Both the position numbers and the translations under genes were made by a program. Source: Bacteroidota bacterium (GTDB lineage Bacteria > Bacteroidota > Bacteroidia > Bacteroidales > GCA-2748055). Taken from it: DNA of 41,690 nucleotides. The notes below the pieces were generated by a model, which saw only the letters and a list, made by a program, of their open reading frames with translations, did not search any database and was not told the DNA's origin. Below are positions 10,175 to 19,223 of the stretch, in pieces (the stretch's first letter is position 1; each line of letters starts with the position of its first letter). The stretch covers positions 1-41,690 of the forward strand of contig PDRI01000026.1 in assembly GCA_002748055.1 (NCBI GenBank), written 5' to 3'.

Positions 10175-11401
10175 TTACTCCGATTGAGGCAGATTAACCA
10201 TGCTCATCACCTGCGCGATCATTTGTTTTTGTTCGGCTGTGACTGCCAGATTTTCTGCTGCTTTGAAAGAAACCCCGGCCTCGTCCTTTCGCTCCAGAAT
10301 GTAAAGGACCATACCATGGTAAAAAAAATAATCGAATTGAGGCTCAAGCTCGTAACAGGTTCTGAACCAACGTTCTTCATTTTCAAGTAATTCCGGAGTC
10401 ATGTATTGCTGGTCCATGTCTGTTATCTGGGAAGCCGCCCGGTATAACCACTGGTGGTCTCCCTTGCGGTCAGATGCAAAACGGGCATCTACATAGCTGA
10501 TCAGCTCGGCCGGTTTATCGGTATAATAGTAATACTGCAGAAAAGGAAGGGATTTAAGATCCCAGACACTGGTTTCCCCGGCTTCGATCATCGGGCCAAG
10601 CTCATTGGCCATCCGGCTGACCAATGATACATCGTTCTGTTCAACTGCTTTTACCAGTGAATGATTGTAAATCTTTTCCAGGGCGAGCATGTAATCGGAT
10701 CCCAGAACGCGTTGCAATCGGTCCCGGTCCGAAGCAAAAGCTGGCCACCATTCATCTTCCAGATCCATATAAAAAGCGACAACCATGATGTCTTCATCGT
10801 TCAGCTCAGTCCCCTCGATGAGTTGCTCCATGTATTCCGAAGCAAGCACTTCGGCCTCCTCATCTCTTCCCATTTCGCGTACAGCAGCAAGGTAGGCTGC
10901 AAAGTCCTTGTTTGAAAGGCCTCTGGCTTCCTTTGCTTCCTCATATGCTCTTATCTTCCGGTAATTTGCGGCTGCGCTTTCCAGCCTGTTTTTCAGCTCC
11001 GGCGCATCGGTATAACCAACGATACTGCTGATCGGGTCGCCCGAAGATGAAAAGACAAACACACTGGGATAGCCCTGCAGCTTATTTTCCTCAGCGTAAA
11101 CCCGGCCATAATCCGTTTCTCCATCCATGCGAACATTGATGAAATAGGCATTCATATAAGAAGCCAGCAGGGAATCGGTATAGACCTCCCTGTCCATCAT
11201 CTTGCAGGGGGCACACCATTTTGCATAGACATCGACAAACAACATCTTGCCCTGCACGGAGGCAAGACGTTCAAATTCCTGCATCTCAGATGCCGTACTT
11301 ACTTCACTGAACCTGACCTGCGTAAATCCCCGGACAGGCAACAACAGCAAGAGCACAGTACACAATAAACCAATGCCCTTATAAGCACTTGAATTTCTCA
11401 T
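10175..11401 (-). CDS. Exported thioredoxin-fold protein with C-terminal helical/TPR-like region
   Basis: Signal peptide, VDVYAKWCAPCKMMDREVYTD (CxxC thioredoxin active site), long alpha-helical C-terminus. Confidence 0.85.
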   Translation of the reverse strand: MRNSSAYKGIGLLCTVLLLLLPVRGFTQVRFSEVSTASEMQEFERLASVQGKMLFVDVYAKWCAPCKMMDREVYTDSLLASYMNAYFINVRMDGETDYGRVYAEENKLQGYPSVFVFSSSGDPISSIVGYTDAPELKNRLESAAANYRKIRAYEEAKEARGLSNKDFAAYLAAVREMGRDEEAEVLASEYMEQLIEGTELNDEDIMVVAFYMDLEDEWWPAFASDRDRLQRVLGSDYMLALEKIYNHSLVKAVEQNDVSLVSRMANELGPMIEAGETSVWDLKSLPFLQYYYYTDKPAELISYVDARFASDRKGDHQWLYRAASQITDMDQQYMTPELLENEERWFRTCYELEPQFDYFFYHGMVLYILERKDEAGVSFKAAENLAVTAEQKQMIAQVMSMVNLPQSE

Positions 11402-11448
11402 CTTTTATCTCCTTTGATTGTCTTTGTAAAAACGCTTGCATCAGCCAT

Positions 11449-12576
11449 TTATTTTTCCCGCTTTAAAAGCCCGGCTTCCCTGAGTAATGCCAGGTAATAA
11501 TGCGACTCCCTCTCCCAGCACAATTCCCGGGCTGCTTTCTCAAGCGCCTCCTTCCAACGGCCCTCGTCTGCCATGGTGAGCATCTCGCTGACCATTCCGG
11601 CCAAGGCTAAGGGACTTCTCTCTGTTGTAGTTCTGCCCACCTTATAGCCCTCCACAACCGCTTTCATCTCGGGCAATGCCGAACAAAGCACGGGTATTCC
11701 GGCCTGAATATAGTCGAACAATTTATTGGGCAGGGCATAACGGTAACTCAAGCCCCGATCCTCCTCCAGCGAGAAACCCAGGTCGGCCGAACTGGTGTAG
11801 CGATGCAATTCTTCCGGCTCCAATCTGCCCAGGAACACGACCCGCCCCGACAAGCCCTTTTCAGTAACTCTTTTCCTGAGTGCCTTCTCAATATCACCCA
11901 CCCCGGCCAGCAAAAGCATTGCATCGTCAAGAAAGGGCATCATATCAATCATCAGTTCTATGCCCCTGCCTACATTCAACGCACCCTGGTAGATCAGCAA
12001 ATACCTGGCTGCATAGCCTTCCCTGATGCTTCGATCCGGTTTGGGCACTCGCTGCAGGGGAAGATTCCGGACAACAGCAAAAGGAACCCCATAGCGTTTT
12101 CTGTAAAGAGTAGCGATGGATGAGCTGACTGTAATGGCGGTTTTTACTCTGGGTAAGAGGCAGGCTTCCAGCCTGCTCCATATGTTTCGCTGAAGAGGCC
12201 TTTCCAGCAATTCGGGAACACGGGTAAACAGTTCGTGGCTGTCATAAACCAAGGCTGTGCCTCTAATGCCGGCCGCCAGGCTTGTCGCAAGCAAAGTATC
12301 CAGGTCATTTGCCACGAACAGGAAGGGCTTTCGACAAGACATAAGACTGCAGAACAGGCGCAGGTTGAAGCAGGCATAAAAAAGCGGCCCACGCCTGAAA
12401 AGCATCCGGTAACGGCGGAGTTTAATGCCTGGGGCAATCTTCACGTCCGGACTGCCAGGGAGCCTTCGACCGATGCAATGAACCTCAAATCCTTCTTGCT
12501 GCAAAAGCAAAGCCACACGGTGAACCCGCTGGTCACTGGCCAGATCATTGATCACCGATATGTAAGCCCGTTTCAA
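11449..12576 (-). CDS. Glycosyltransferase family 4-like protein
   Basis: KRAYISVINDLASDQRVHRVALLLQQEGFEVHCIGRR..., C-terminal ALPNKLFDYIQAGIPVLCSALPEM. Likely TTG start at 12576 (MKRAYISVINDL); the ATG in the track at 12627 adds 17 unlikely residues. Confidence 0.85.
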   Translation of the reverse strand: MKRAYISVINDLASDQRVHRVALLLQQEGFEVHCIGRRLPGSPDVKIAPGIKLRRYRMLFRRGPLFYACFNLRLFCSLMSCRKPFLFVANDLDTLLATSLAAGIRGTALVYDSHELFTRVPELLERPLQRNIWSRLEACLLPRVKTAITVSSSIATLYRKRYGVPFAVVRNLPLQRVPKPDRSIREGYAARYLLIYQGALNVGRGIELMIDMMPFLDDAMLLLAGVGDIEKALRKRVTEKGLSGRVVFLGRLEPEELHRYTSSADLGFSLEEDRGLSYRYALPNKLFDYIQAGIPVLCSALPEMKAVVEGYKVGRTTTERSPLALAGMVSEMLTMADEGRWKEALEKAARELCWERESHYYLALLREAGLLKREK

Positions 12577-12691
12577 GAAATCGTCTGAGGCAATAAATAT
12601 AGGAAAAAGCACCTGCAGTTGAGCCAAACCGGCCTAAGCAAAACCCCGGGTCCGGACCTGAAACTGAGCGATTCCCAAAGTGGCTTTGCAA

Positions 12692-13756
12692 TCAGCGATA
12701 AATCCGTTTCTTGTTTAGTGCACGCTGGTAGGCACTGGCATTCCGGTTGTGCTGGGCCAGGGTTTTGGCAAAGGCATGCCTGCCACTGAAATCGGCCTTC
12801 GCACACATGAACAGATACCTATGCTTCTCATAGTCGAGTACGGCATCGACTGCCGATACTGAGGGAATGACGATGGGTCCCGGTGGAAGTCCCTTGTACT
12901 TATAGGTATTGTAGGGCGATTCTATGTGCTTGTCTTCATTCAGAATCCGCTTCAGGGTAAAATCGCCCATCGCAAATTTCAAGGTTGGATCTGCCTGCAA
13001 AGGAATACCCTTTGCGATGCGATTCATGTATAAACCGGCAACCCGCCTGTTTTCCTCATCGAACATGGTTTCTTCATCCACAATTGAAGCCAGGGTAACA
13101 ACTTCCGTTCTGCTCATTCCAATCTTTTCGGCCTTTTTATCCCGATCACCTTTCCAAAACCGCTCATACTCTCGATGCATTCGTTCACAAAAAGTCTGGG
13201 GTGTATCGGTCCAGAAAAACTCATAGGTATTGGGGATAAACATCGCATAGAAGTTCTCCCTGCTGAAACCATAAACAGCCGGTGTTTTCTGATCCAGTAA
13301 ATAGTCGGCAAAACTTGCAGAATCGACCTCCAGATAGCGTGAGACCTTCGCAGCAAGCAGTTCCATATTCCGGACATTGTTAAACACAACCATGACGGGA
13401 TCCTGCCGACCCGATCGCAGCATATTCACAAGTTCGTTGTTGCTGATCCCATCTCTGATTTTGTATCTTCCCTTGCTCAGCTTATCACCAAAGCCCTTTT
13501 TCCCGGCTACCCATTCAAAGGACTTCCTGTCGATTAAACCTGCCTCGGACTGAAGCCTGCCGGCAAGCTCATCGAGGTCTGTATGATCGGACACATAAAA
13601 AATTACATGATCTGTGTCCAGCTCCACATTGGGCATAAAGACCCTGCTGTAGAGTTTGAAGACCACCAGCACCATGATAATGAGCCCGAGAAAGACGATC
13701 AGGATGGAAAGACGAACCGCCTTGCCAACCCGCTTTGTATGTCTGCGTTCAAACAT
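12692..13756 (-). CDS. mltG: Endolytic murein transglycosylase MltG (YceG-like)
   Basis: Single N-terminal TM, LASIVDEETMFDEENRRVAGLYMNRIAKGIPLQADPTLKFA, ESPYNTYKYKGLPPGPIVIPSVSAVDAVL. Confidence 0.95.
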   Translation of the reverse strand: MFERRHTKRVGKAVRLSILIVFLGLIIMVLVVFKLYSRVFMPNVELDTDHVIFYVSDHTDLDELAGRLQSEAGLIDRKSFEWVAGKKGFGDKLSKGRYKIRDGISNNELVNMLRSGRQDPVMVVFNNVRNMELLAAKVSRYLEVDSASFADYLLDQKTPAVYGFSRENFYAMFIPNTYEFFWTDTPQTFCERMHREYERFWKGDRDKKAEKIGMSRTEVVTLASIVDEETMFDEENRRVAGLYMNRIAKGIPLQADPTLKFAMGDFTLKRILNEDKHIESPYNTYKYKGLPPGPIVIPSVSAVDAVLDYEKHRYLFMCAKADFSGRHAFAKTLAQHNRNASAYQRALNKKRIYR

Positions 13757-13824
13757 GCCTGTTCAACTTTTCAGTACACACAAATGTAACAGAATCTGGT
13801 CAATTGATCAGGTTACCCTATAGC

Positions 13825-13853
13825 AGGAGAGCCATCATTGTGATGGCCCTCCT
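13825..13853 (-). terminator. Hairpin 3' of peroxiredoxin gene (possible terminator)
   Basis: aggagagccatca-ttg-tgatggccctcct, 13-bp stem with one mismatch; lacks a strong T-tract. Confidence 0.45.
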
Positions 13854-13861
13854 CCTGAAAT

Positions 13862-14572
13862 CTATTTCTTAAGCACCTTTTTCAGCACCTCTTCCTTATC
13901 AAGCTTTTTGGTACAGAAGAACCAGTCTTTGCAATCGAGTTCCCCATCGTCCATTCTCTCTTTAGCTGTTCCACAGGAGCCTGCAGGCCCGATAATCACA
14001 TCATCGCCCGGACGCCAGTCTGCCGGAGTAGCCACGCCAAATTCATCGGCAGTCTGCAAAGCGATAATAGCCCTGTAGAGCTCATCGAAATTCCTTCCAA
14101 GACTAAGGGGATAGTAAATGATAGCACGGATAATGCCCTTTGGATCAATAATAAAGACAGCCCTTACAGCTTTGGTGCTATCCTCATTGGGCTGGATCAT
14201 CCCGTACTTCCCGGCCACCTCCATCGTGATATCCTCAATGAGCGGGAAAAGAACCTCAATGTCTTTCATCCCCTTGTACTCGATCTTTTCCCTGATGGTA
14301 CGCAACCAGGCGATGTGGCTATAGAGGCCATCGACAGACAAACCTACCAGCCTGGTGTTGGCCTCAGCAAACTTATCCTCCATGGAGGCAAAGGTCATAA
14401 ACTCGGAGGTACACACCGGGGTAAAATCGGCGGGGTGACTAAAAAGGATGACCCAGCTTCCTTTGTAATCATTCGGAAAATGAATATCACCCTGGGTAGT
14501 TGCAGCTTTGAATTCCGGTGCAGCATCTCCGATTCGCGGCATCGCATTCATTTGTTGGTTTCGTTCTTCCAT
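13862..14572 (-). CDS. Peroxiredoxin, Prx6/archaeal-type
   Basis: FSHPADFTPVCTSEF active site; C-terminus DCKDWFFC. Start assigned at MEERNQQMNAMPRIGDAAPEF; the upstream extension in the track overlaps the fur-like gene. Confidence 0.93.
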   Translation of the reverse strand: MEERNQQMNAMPRIGDAAPEFKAATTQGDIHFPNDYKGSWVILFSHPADFTPVCTSEFMTFASMEDKFAEANTRLVGLSVDGLYSHIAWLRTIREKIEYKGMKDIEVLFPLIEDITMEVAGKYGMIQPNEDSTKAVRAVFIIDPKGIIRAIIYYPLSLGRNFDELYRAIIALQTADEFGVATPADWRPGDDVIIGPAGSCGTAKERMDDGELDCKDWFFCTKKLDKEEVLKKVLKK

Positions 14573-14591
14573 TTCTAATTGTTTAATTGGT

Positions 14592-15023
14592 TTACTTATG
14601 CTTCTTTCGGTATCGACCTCTGATCTGCAGCGAAAACTCGTCAATGTCGAAACCCTCGATTTCTTTCTCTTGAAAATACTCCCTGATAAGCTTGTCGAGC
14701 CCCTCATCGTGATAATCGCCAATCAAATCAGTCTCGGAGCAATAGAGATGATGATGATGGCTCATAAGCGCATCATATCTCATGGCATCCTTATCGGTAT
14801 GAACACGCTTCAGCAGTTGCTTCCCGACAAGGGTATCCAGCACCTTATAGATGGTACCAATGGCAATATTCGGATGCTTTTGACGGGTCCTGGCAAGTAT
14901 CATCTCGGCCGTCGGATGATTCGCCAGGGCGTGCACTGCTTCCAGAACAGCCAAACGCTGAGGCGTAATCCGAAGGCCCTTTTCGGCCAATCGCCTGCTC
15001 AATTCCTCTCCTGAGATCTTCAT
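14592..15023 (-). CDS. Fur-family transcriptional repressor (PerR-like)
   Basis: MKISGEELSRRLAEKGLRITPQRLAVLEAVHAL...NIAIGTIYKVLDTLVGKQLLKRV...HHHHLYCSETDLIGDYHDEGLDKLI. Start at 15023 chosen over track start 15104. Confidence 0.9.
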   Translation of the reverse strand: MKISGEELSRRLAEKGLRITPQRLAVLEAVHALANHPTAEMILARTRQKHPNIAIGTIYKVLDTLVGKQLLKRVHTDKDAMRYDALMSHHHHLYCSETDLIGDYHDEGLDKLIREYFQEKEIEGFDIDEFSLQIRGRYRKKHK

Positions 15024-15053
15024 GTCCGGAGCAAATATAGTGATTTTTTCTTT

Positions 15054-15080
15054 TATAAGAATAATTCCTATATGAGGAAT
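15054..15080. promoter_or_regulatory. Candidate Fur/PerR operator (two overlapping inverted repeats)
   Basis: TATAAGAATAATTCCTATA (near-palindrome, 7-1-7 like) overlapping ATTCCT-ATATG-AGGAAT (perfect inverted repeat), 31-57 bp upstream of the fur-like start codon. Confidence 0.55.
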
Positions 15081-15086
15081 TGTCGC

Positions 15087-15114
15087 AAAAAAAGACCACT
15101 CCAAAGAGTGGTCT
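15087..15114 (-). terminator. Rho-independent terminator of the class I aminotransferase gene
   Basis: agaccactc-caaa-gagtggtct perfect 9-bp stem, followed on - strand by TTTTTTT; 3' of stop at 15137. Confidence 0.85.
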
Positions 15115-15136
15115 ACAACTCAAAAATGGTTCAAAG

Positions 15137-16330
15137 CTATTTCAGGCCTGCAAGTGCCGACTTCAGACGCTGCATAGCCTTCTCCAGATTTTCATCGGAA
15201 TTCGCATAAGAAATCCTGACACAACCGGGTGCACCAAAAGCAGAACCGGGAACGGTTGCAATATGCCCCTCTTCAAGCAAATAAATGCAGAGATCCATGT
15301 CGTTCTCGAGTTTTCGCTCACCGGCACGTTTTCCAATGTAAGCACTAAAGTCGGGAAACACATAGAAGGCCCCTCCCGGAATGGCACACTTTACGCCTTC
15401 CAGGTCGTTAACATGGCGGAGAATGAGGTCTCTTCTGCGGAGGAAGGCTTCATTCATTTCTTTCACACAGCGCTGGTCCCCTTCCAGGGCAGCCAGGGCA
15501 GCCCGCATTGAAATGGAACAGGCTCCGGAGGTCATCTGCCCCTGCAACTTCGTGCAAGCCTTCACCAGCCATTCCGGACCGGCCATATAGCCAATCCGCC
15601 AACCAGTCATGGCATACCCCTTGGAAACCCCGTTTACGATAAGCACACGATCCCGGATCGATGCAAATTGGGCAATGGACTCATGGCCACCAACAAAATT
15701 AATGTGTTCATAAATCTCATCCGAGATCACAAAAACCTGGGGGTGGCGTTCGATCACAGCAGCCAGGGCGGCCAACTCCTCCCGGGAATACACAGCACCC
15801 GTGGGATTCGAGGGCGAACACAGAATCAGAGCCCTGGTTCTGGGGCTGATAGCAGCCTCCAACTGTTCGGGCTTTATCTTAAACTCATCTTCAACACTGG
15901 TCTCCAGAATCACGTTCACGCCTCCGGCAATCTTGCCCTGCTCAGCATGACTTACCCAATAAGGTGCCGGAACAATCAGTTCCTCTCCCCTTTCGAGCAA
16001 ACACATCATAATATTGGCAAGTGCATGCTTGGCCCCTACCGTAACCATGAGCTGTGAGGGCGCATATTTAAGCCCGTTTTCCTTCTCAAGCTTGAGCGAA
16101 ATGGCCTTCAGTAAATCGGCATAGCCGGCTACCGGTGAATAACCATGCCAGGGGCCGTCAATGGCCTCCTTTGCAGCAGCACAAATATGAGCGGGAGTGG
16201 GGAAATCGGGTTCACCCACACTCAGATTAATCACATCGATGCCCGCTTCCTTCATTTCACGCCCCTTCTGGTTCATCGCAATCGTAGCTGATGAAGCAAG
16301 AGACTTAATTGTAGCCGAAAGATGTTCCAT
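15137..16330 (-). CDS. Pyridoxal-phosphate-dependent class I aminotransferase (aspartate aminotransferase family)
   Basis: VINLSVGEPDFPTPAHI, LCSPSNPTGAVYSREEL, VISDEIYEHINF, GVSKGYAMTGWRIGYMAGP. Confidence 0.93.
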   Translation of the reverse strand: MEHLSATIKSLASSATIAMNQKGREMKEAGIDVINLSVGEPDFPTPAHICAAAKEAIDGPWHGYSPVAGYADLLKAISLKLEKENGLKYAPSQLMVTVGAKHALANIMMCLLERGEELIVPAPYWVSHAEQGKIAGGVNVILETSVEDEFKIKPEQLEAAISPRTRALILCSPSNPTGAVYSREELAALAAVIERHPQVFVISDEIYEHINFVGGHESIAQFASIRDRVLIVNGVSKGYAMTGWRIGYMAGPEWLVKACTKLQGQMTSGACSISMRAALAALEGDQRCVKEMNEAFLRRRDLILRHVNDLEGVKCAIPGGAFYVFPDFSAYIGKRAGERKLENDMDLCIYLLEEGHIATVPGSAFGAPGCVRISYANSDENLEKAMQRLKSALAGLK

Positions 16331-16431
16331 AAGTTTTGGAAATAATTGGATGATTGATTGGTTTTCAGACAGCTAAAATACGCTTTTCGTAATAATTTCC
16401 TTATTATTGTGGGCCTCAAGTTTTGAAAAGA

Positions 16432-16965
16432 ATGAAGATGGAAAGTCTGTTGGAAATCCTGAAATATACCCTCCCCGCACTGCTTGTTTTTTTTACCGTG
16501 CTAATCCTGCTCAGATCCTGGTCCCGAAACGAAGAAAGGAGAAGACAGCAGGAATTCAACATGCAGCTGTCCGATGATATTCTGCCTGTCAGAATGCAGG
16601 CTTACGAGCGGATCATCCTTCTGCTGGAACGCATATCCCCCGATTCCATGATTCTGAGGCTTGGCCGGCCCGAATACAGTGCAAACCAGCTTCAGAAAGA
16701 GTTACTGATTGCCATCAAGCAGGAGTATGACCACAACCTGAGCCAACAGATTTACATTAGTTCGGCCGGCTGGGAAAAGGTTAAAACAGCAAAGAACCAG
16801 ATTACCGGACTGATAAATACGACCATGATGGAACTCAAGCCGGAGGCTTCGGGTACGACCTTAGGGAAACGAATCCTGGAACGGCTCGCAGAATTAAATG
16901 ACACCCCCTCGCAGGTTGCCATAAACTTCCTGAAGAAAGAGGTCCGCGAGTTGTTCCTGAACTGA
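16432..16965 (+). CDS. Small membrane-anchored hypothetical protein, Bacteroidota-type uncharacterised family
   Basis: N-terminal TM (LLEILKYTLPALLVFFTVLILL) then soluble helical domain. ATG at 16432 (or 16438) preferred to TTG 16423. Confidence 0.75.
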   Translation: MKMESLLEILKYTLPALLVFFTVLILLRSWSRNEERRRQQEFNMQLSDDILPVRMQAYERIILLLERISPDSMILRLGRPEYSANQLQKELLIAIKQEYDHNLSQQIYISSAGWEKVKTAKNQITGLINTTMMELKPEASGTTLGKRILERLAELNDTPSQVAINFLKKEVRELFLN

Positions 16966-17034
16966 AGACCTGGTTCCACATTGCGGACCTGGTTCCTTAG
17001 CTATACACCAGCAAAAGACCATGCGGAAAATACA

Positions 17035-17075
17035 ACCGGGGACGGCCGTCCATGATACGGAAGGCCGTCCCCGGT
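17035..17075. terminator. Strong hairpin between convergent genes (likely bidirectional terminator, htpG side)
   Basis: accggggacggcc ... ggccgtccccggt, perfect 13-bp stem. Confidence 0.75.
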
Positions 17076-17098
17076 AAACAGGTCTGATGCAATTGTGT

Positions 17099-19150
17099 TT
17101 ACCTGATCAGCTGAACACTGCGTTTTACAAATGCAGCAAGATCCTCTCCTCTGAGCTGATTGTTTGCCAGCAAAGCAAGGTCGACGAGCTGCTTGACCAG
17201 CTTTTGTGAGGAGCCATGCTTCTTAAGCATCGCAATACGCTTTTCTTCAAGCTCATTCAGCTTCTTATTAAGCTCATCCATCTGGTCCTTTTCACTCTGA
17301 GGGATTTCTTCCGGTTTTTTTCCTTCCCTGGCTTTCTCCAGGAGCTGCTGCTCCTCCGAGAGCCCTTTCTTCTCCTCTCTGAGCTTAACCAGTTTGTCCC
17401 CCAATTTCTTTTCGGTTTGCGCCACCACCTTCTCAACAAGACGGTGATTGGTATTCACCACCAGGTTGTAGGAATCGGGCAGATTCCCGTAAAATGAGGC
17501 CTGTCCGCTCATCTCCTGCATGTCCTTCATACGGCGCATGAACTCGCTCTGGGTAATCATTACAGGCTGGTCATCTTCGGAAAGCGCCTCATAACTAATC
17601 AGGTAATTCATCTCCTGCCCCGGAAGCTGCGACTGAAACACAGGAGTCAGGTCGGACTGCTGCTCACTACTCAGTTTCGATTCACGATGCTCTTCCTTGT
17701 CGATGAGCTTGTCCACAATATCGGAATCGACACGCGCAAAACGAATCCCCTCCAACTTGCTCTCCATGTGGTTCACAAAGTGGGTATCGAGCTGGCCGTC
17801 CATTAGCAATACGTCATAGCCTTTGGCCCTGGCAGCTTCAATGTAGCTGTACTGATCGGACTGGTTTGTCGCATACAGATAGACCACAGTCTTGTCCTTA
17901 TCGGTTTGTTGCTCTTCCACAGCCTTCTTATACTCCTCAAGGGTAAAGTACTTTCCTTCGGTGTTCTTGAGCAATACGAATTTGGCAGCCCGCTCATGGA
18001 ATTTATCGTCCGACATCATCCCATAGGCGATAAACAGTTTAAGATCGTCCCACTTTTGCTCGAATTGTTCCCTGTCATTTTTGAAAATCTCCTCCAAACG
18101 ATCGGCAACCTTTTTGGTAATATGCGAGGAAATCTTCTTGACGTTGCCGTCGCTTTGTAAATAACTTCTGGAGACATTCAGCGGAATATCCGGTGAATCA
18201 ATGACCCCGTGAAGCAAGGTCAAAAACTCGGGCACGATGCCTTCGACCGAATCGGTAACAAAGACCTGGTTGCTATAGAGCTGAATCTTATTCTTCTGAA
18301 TCTCAATGTTGTTCTTAATCCTGGGAAAATAGAGAATCCCTGTAAGGGTAAAAGGATAGTCCACATTCAGATGGATGTTGAACAGAGGCTCATCGGATAC
18401 CGGGTAGAGCCTCCGGTAGAAGCTTGCATAGTCCTCTTCGCCGGCCTCTGAAGGAGGCAGTGTCCAAAGCGGTTTGGTGTCATTAATAATGCGGTCCCGG
18501 TCTGTCTCTTCTTCTTTTCCATCCTTCCATTCCTTTTCCTTCCCGAAAACAATTTCGACCGGCAGGAACTTGCAATACTTATCGAGTAATTCATTAATCT
18601 TGTGCTCCTCAAGGAACTCCTTGCTGTCATCATCCAGATGCAGAACAATCTCCGTCCCCCGTTCAGTCTTCTTCGACTCCTCAAGGGAATACTCCGGACT
18701 GCCGTCACAACTCCACTTAACAGCAGACTCGCCATCACGCCACGATTTGGTATGGATTTCCACCTTATCGGATACCATGAAGGCCGAATAAAAGCCCAGG
18801 CCAAAATGTCCGATAATGGCATTGGTATCGTTCTTATACTTTTCCAGAAAGTCCTCTGCACTCGAGAAGGCAATCTGGTTGATGTACTTCTCAACCTCGT
18901 CGGCACTCATCCCGATCCCGGAATCAATTACGCTGAGCGTTTTTTTCTTCGGGTTCAGTTCAACCCTTACACGGGTGTCGCCCAGTTCACCTTTAAACTC
19001 ACCCACTGAGGCCAGGGTCTTCAACTTCTGAGTAGCATCAACAGCATTCGAGATCAGCTCTCTGAGGAAGATCTCATGGTCAGAATAAAGAAATTTCTTA
19101 ATGATCGGAAAAATATTCTCCGTGGTGACATTGATCTTGCCTTTTTGCAT
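17099..19150 (-). CDS. htpG: Molecular chaperone HtpG (Hsp90)
   Basis: HEIFLRELISNAVDATQKLK, VIDSGIGMSADEVEKYINQIAFSSAEDFLEKY, IGHFGLGFYSAFMV; full-length 683 aa. Confidence 0.98.
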   Translation of the reverse strand: MQKGKINVTTENIFPIIKKFLYSDHEIFLRELISNAVDATQKLKTLASVGEFKGELGDTRVRVELNPKKKTLSVIDSGIGMSADEVEKYINQIAFSSAEDFLEKYKNDTNAIIGHFGLGFYSAFMVSDKVEIHTKSWRDGESAVKWSCDGSPEYSLEESKKTERGTEIVLHLDDDSKEFLEEHKINELLDKYCKFLPVEIVFGKEKEWKDGKEEETDRDRIINDTKPLWTLPPSEAGEEDYASFYRRLYPVSDEPLFNIHLNVDYPFTLTGILYFPRIKNNIEIQKNKIQLYSNQVFVTDSVEGIVPEFLTLLHGVIDSPDIPLNVSRSYLQSDGNVKKISSHITKKVADRLEEIFKNDREQFEQKWDDLKLFIAYGMMSDDKFHERAAKFVLLKNTEGKYFTLEEYKKAVEEQQTDKDKTVVYLYATNQSDQYSYIEAARAKGYDVLLMDGQLDTHFVNHMESKLEGIRFARVDSDIVDKLIDKEEHRESKLSSEQQSDLTPVFQSQLPGQEMNYLISYEALSEDDQPVMITQSEFMRRMKDMQEMSGQASFYGNLPDSYNLVVNTNHRLVEKVVAQTEKKLGDKLVKLREEKKGLSEEQQLLEKAREGKKPEEIPQSEKDQMDELNKKLNELEEKRIAMLKKHGSSQKLVKQLVDLALLANNQLRGEDLAAFVKRSVQLIR

Positions 19151-19223
19151 GGTTTTACAATTTTTTGATTTCCAAACTCCCCTGTGTCAAAGGCTGTGCC
19201 ATTTGGTGAAAGCTGACGGAATG

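Noticed and set aside
16966-16997. Direct repeat gacctggttcc (two copies) after the 16432-16965 gene
   Set aside because: Only two short copies, probably chance; no further pattern.
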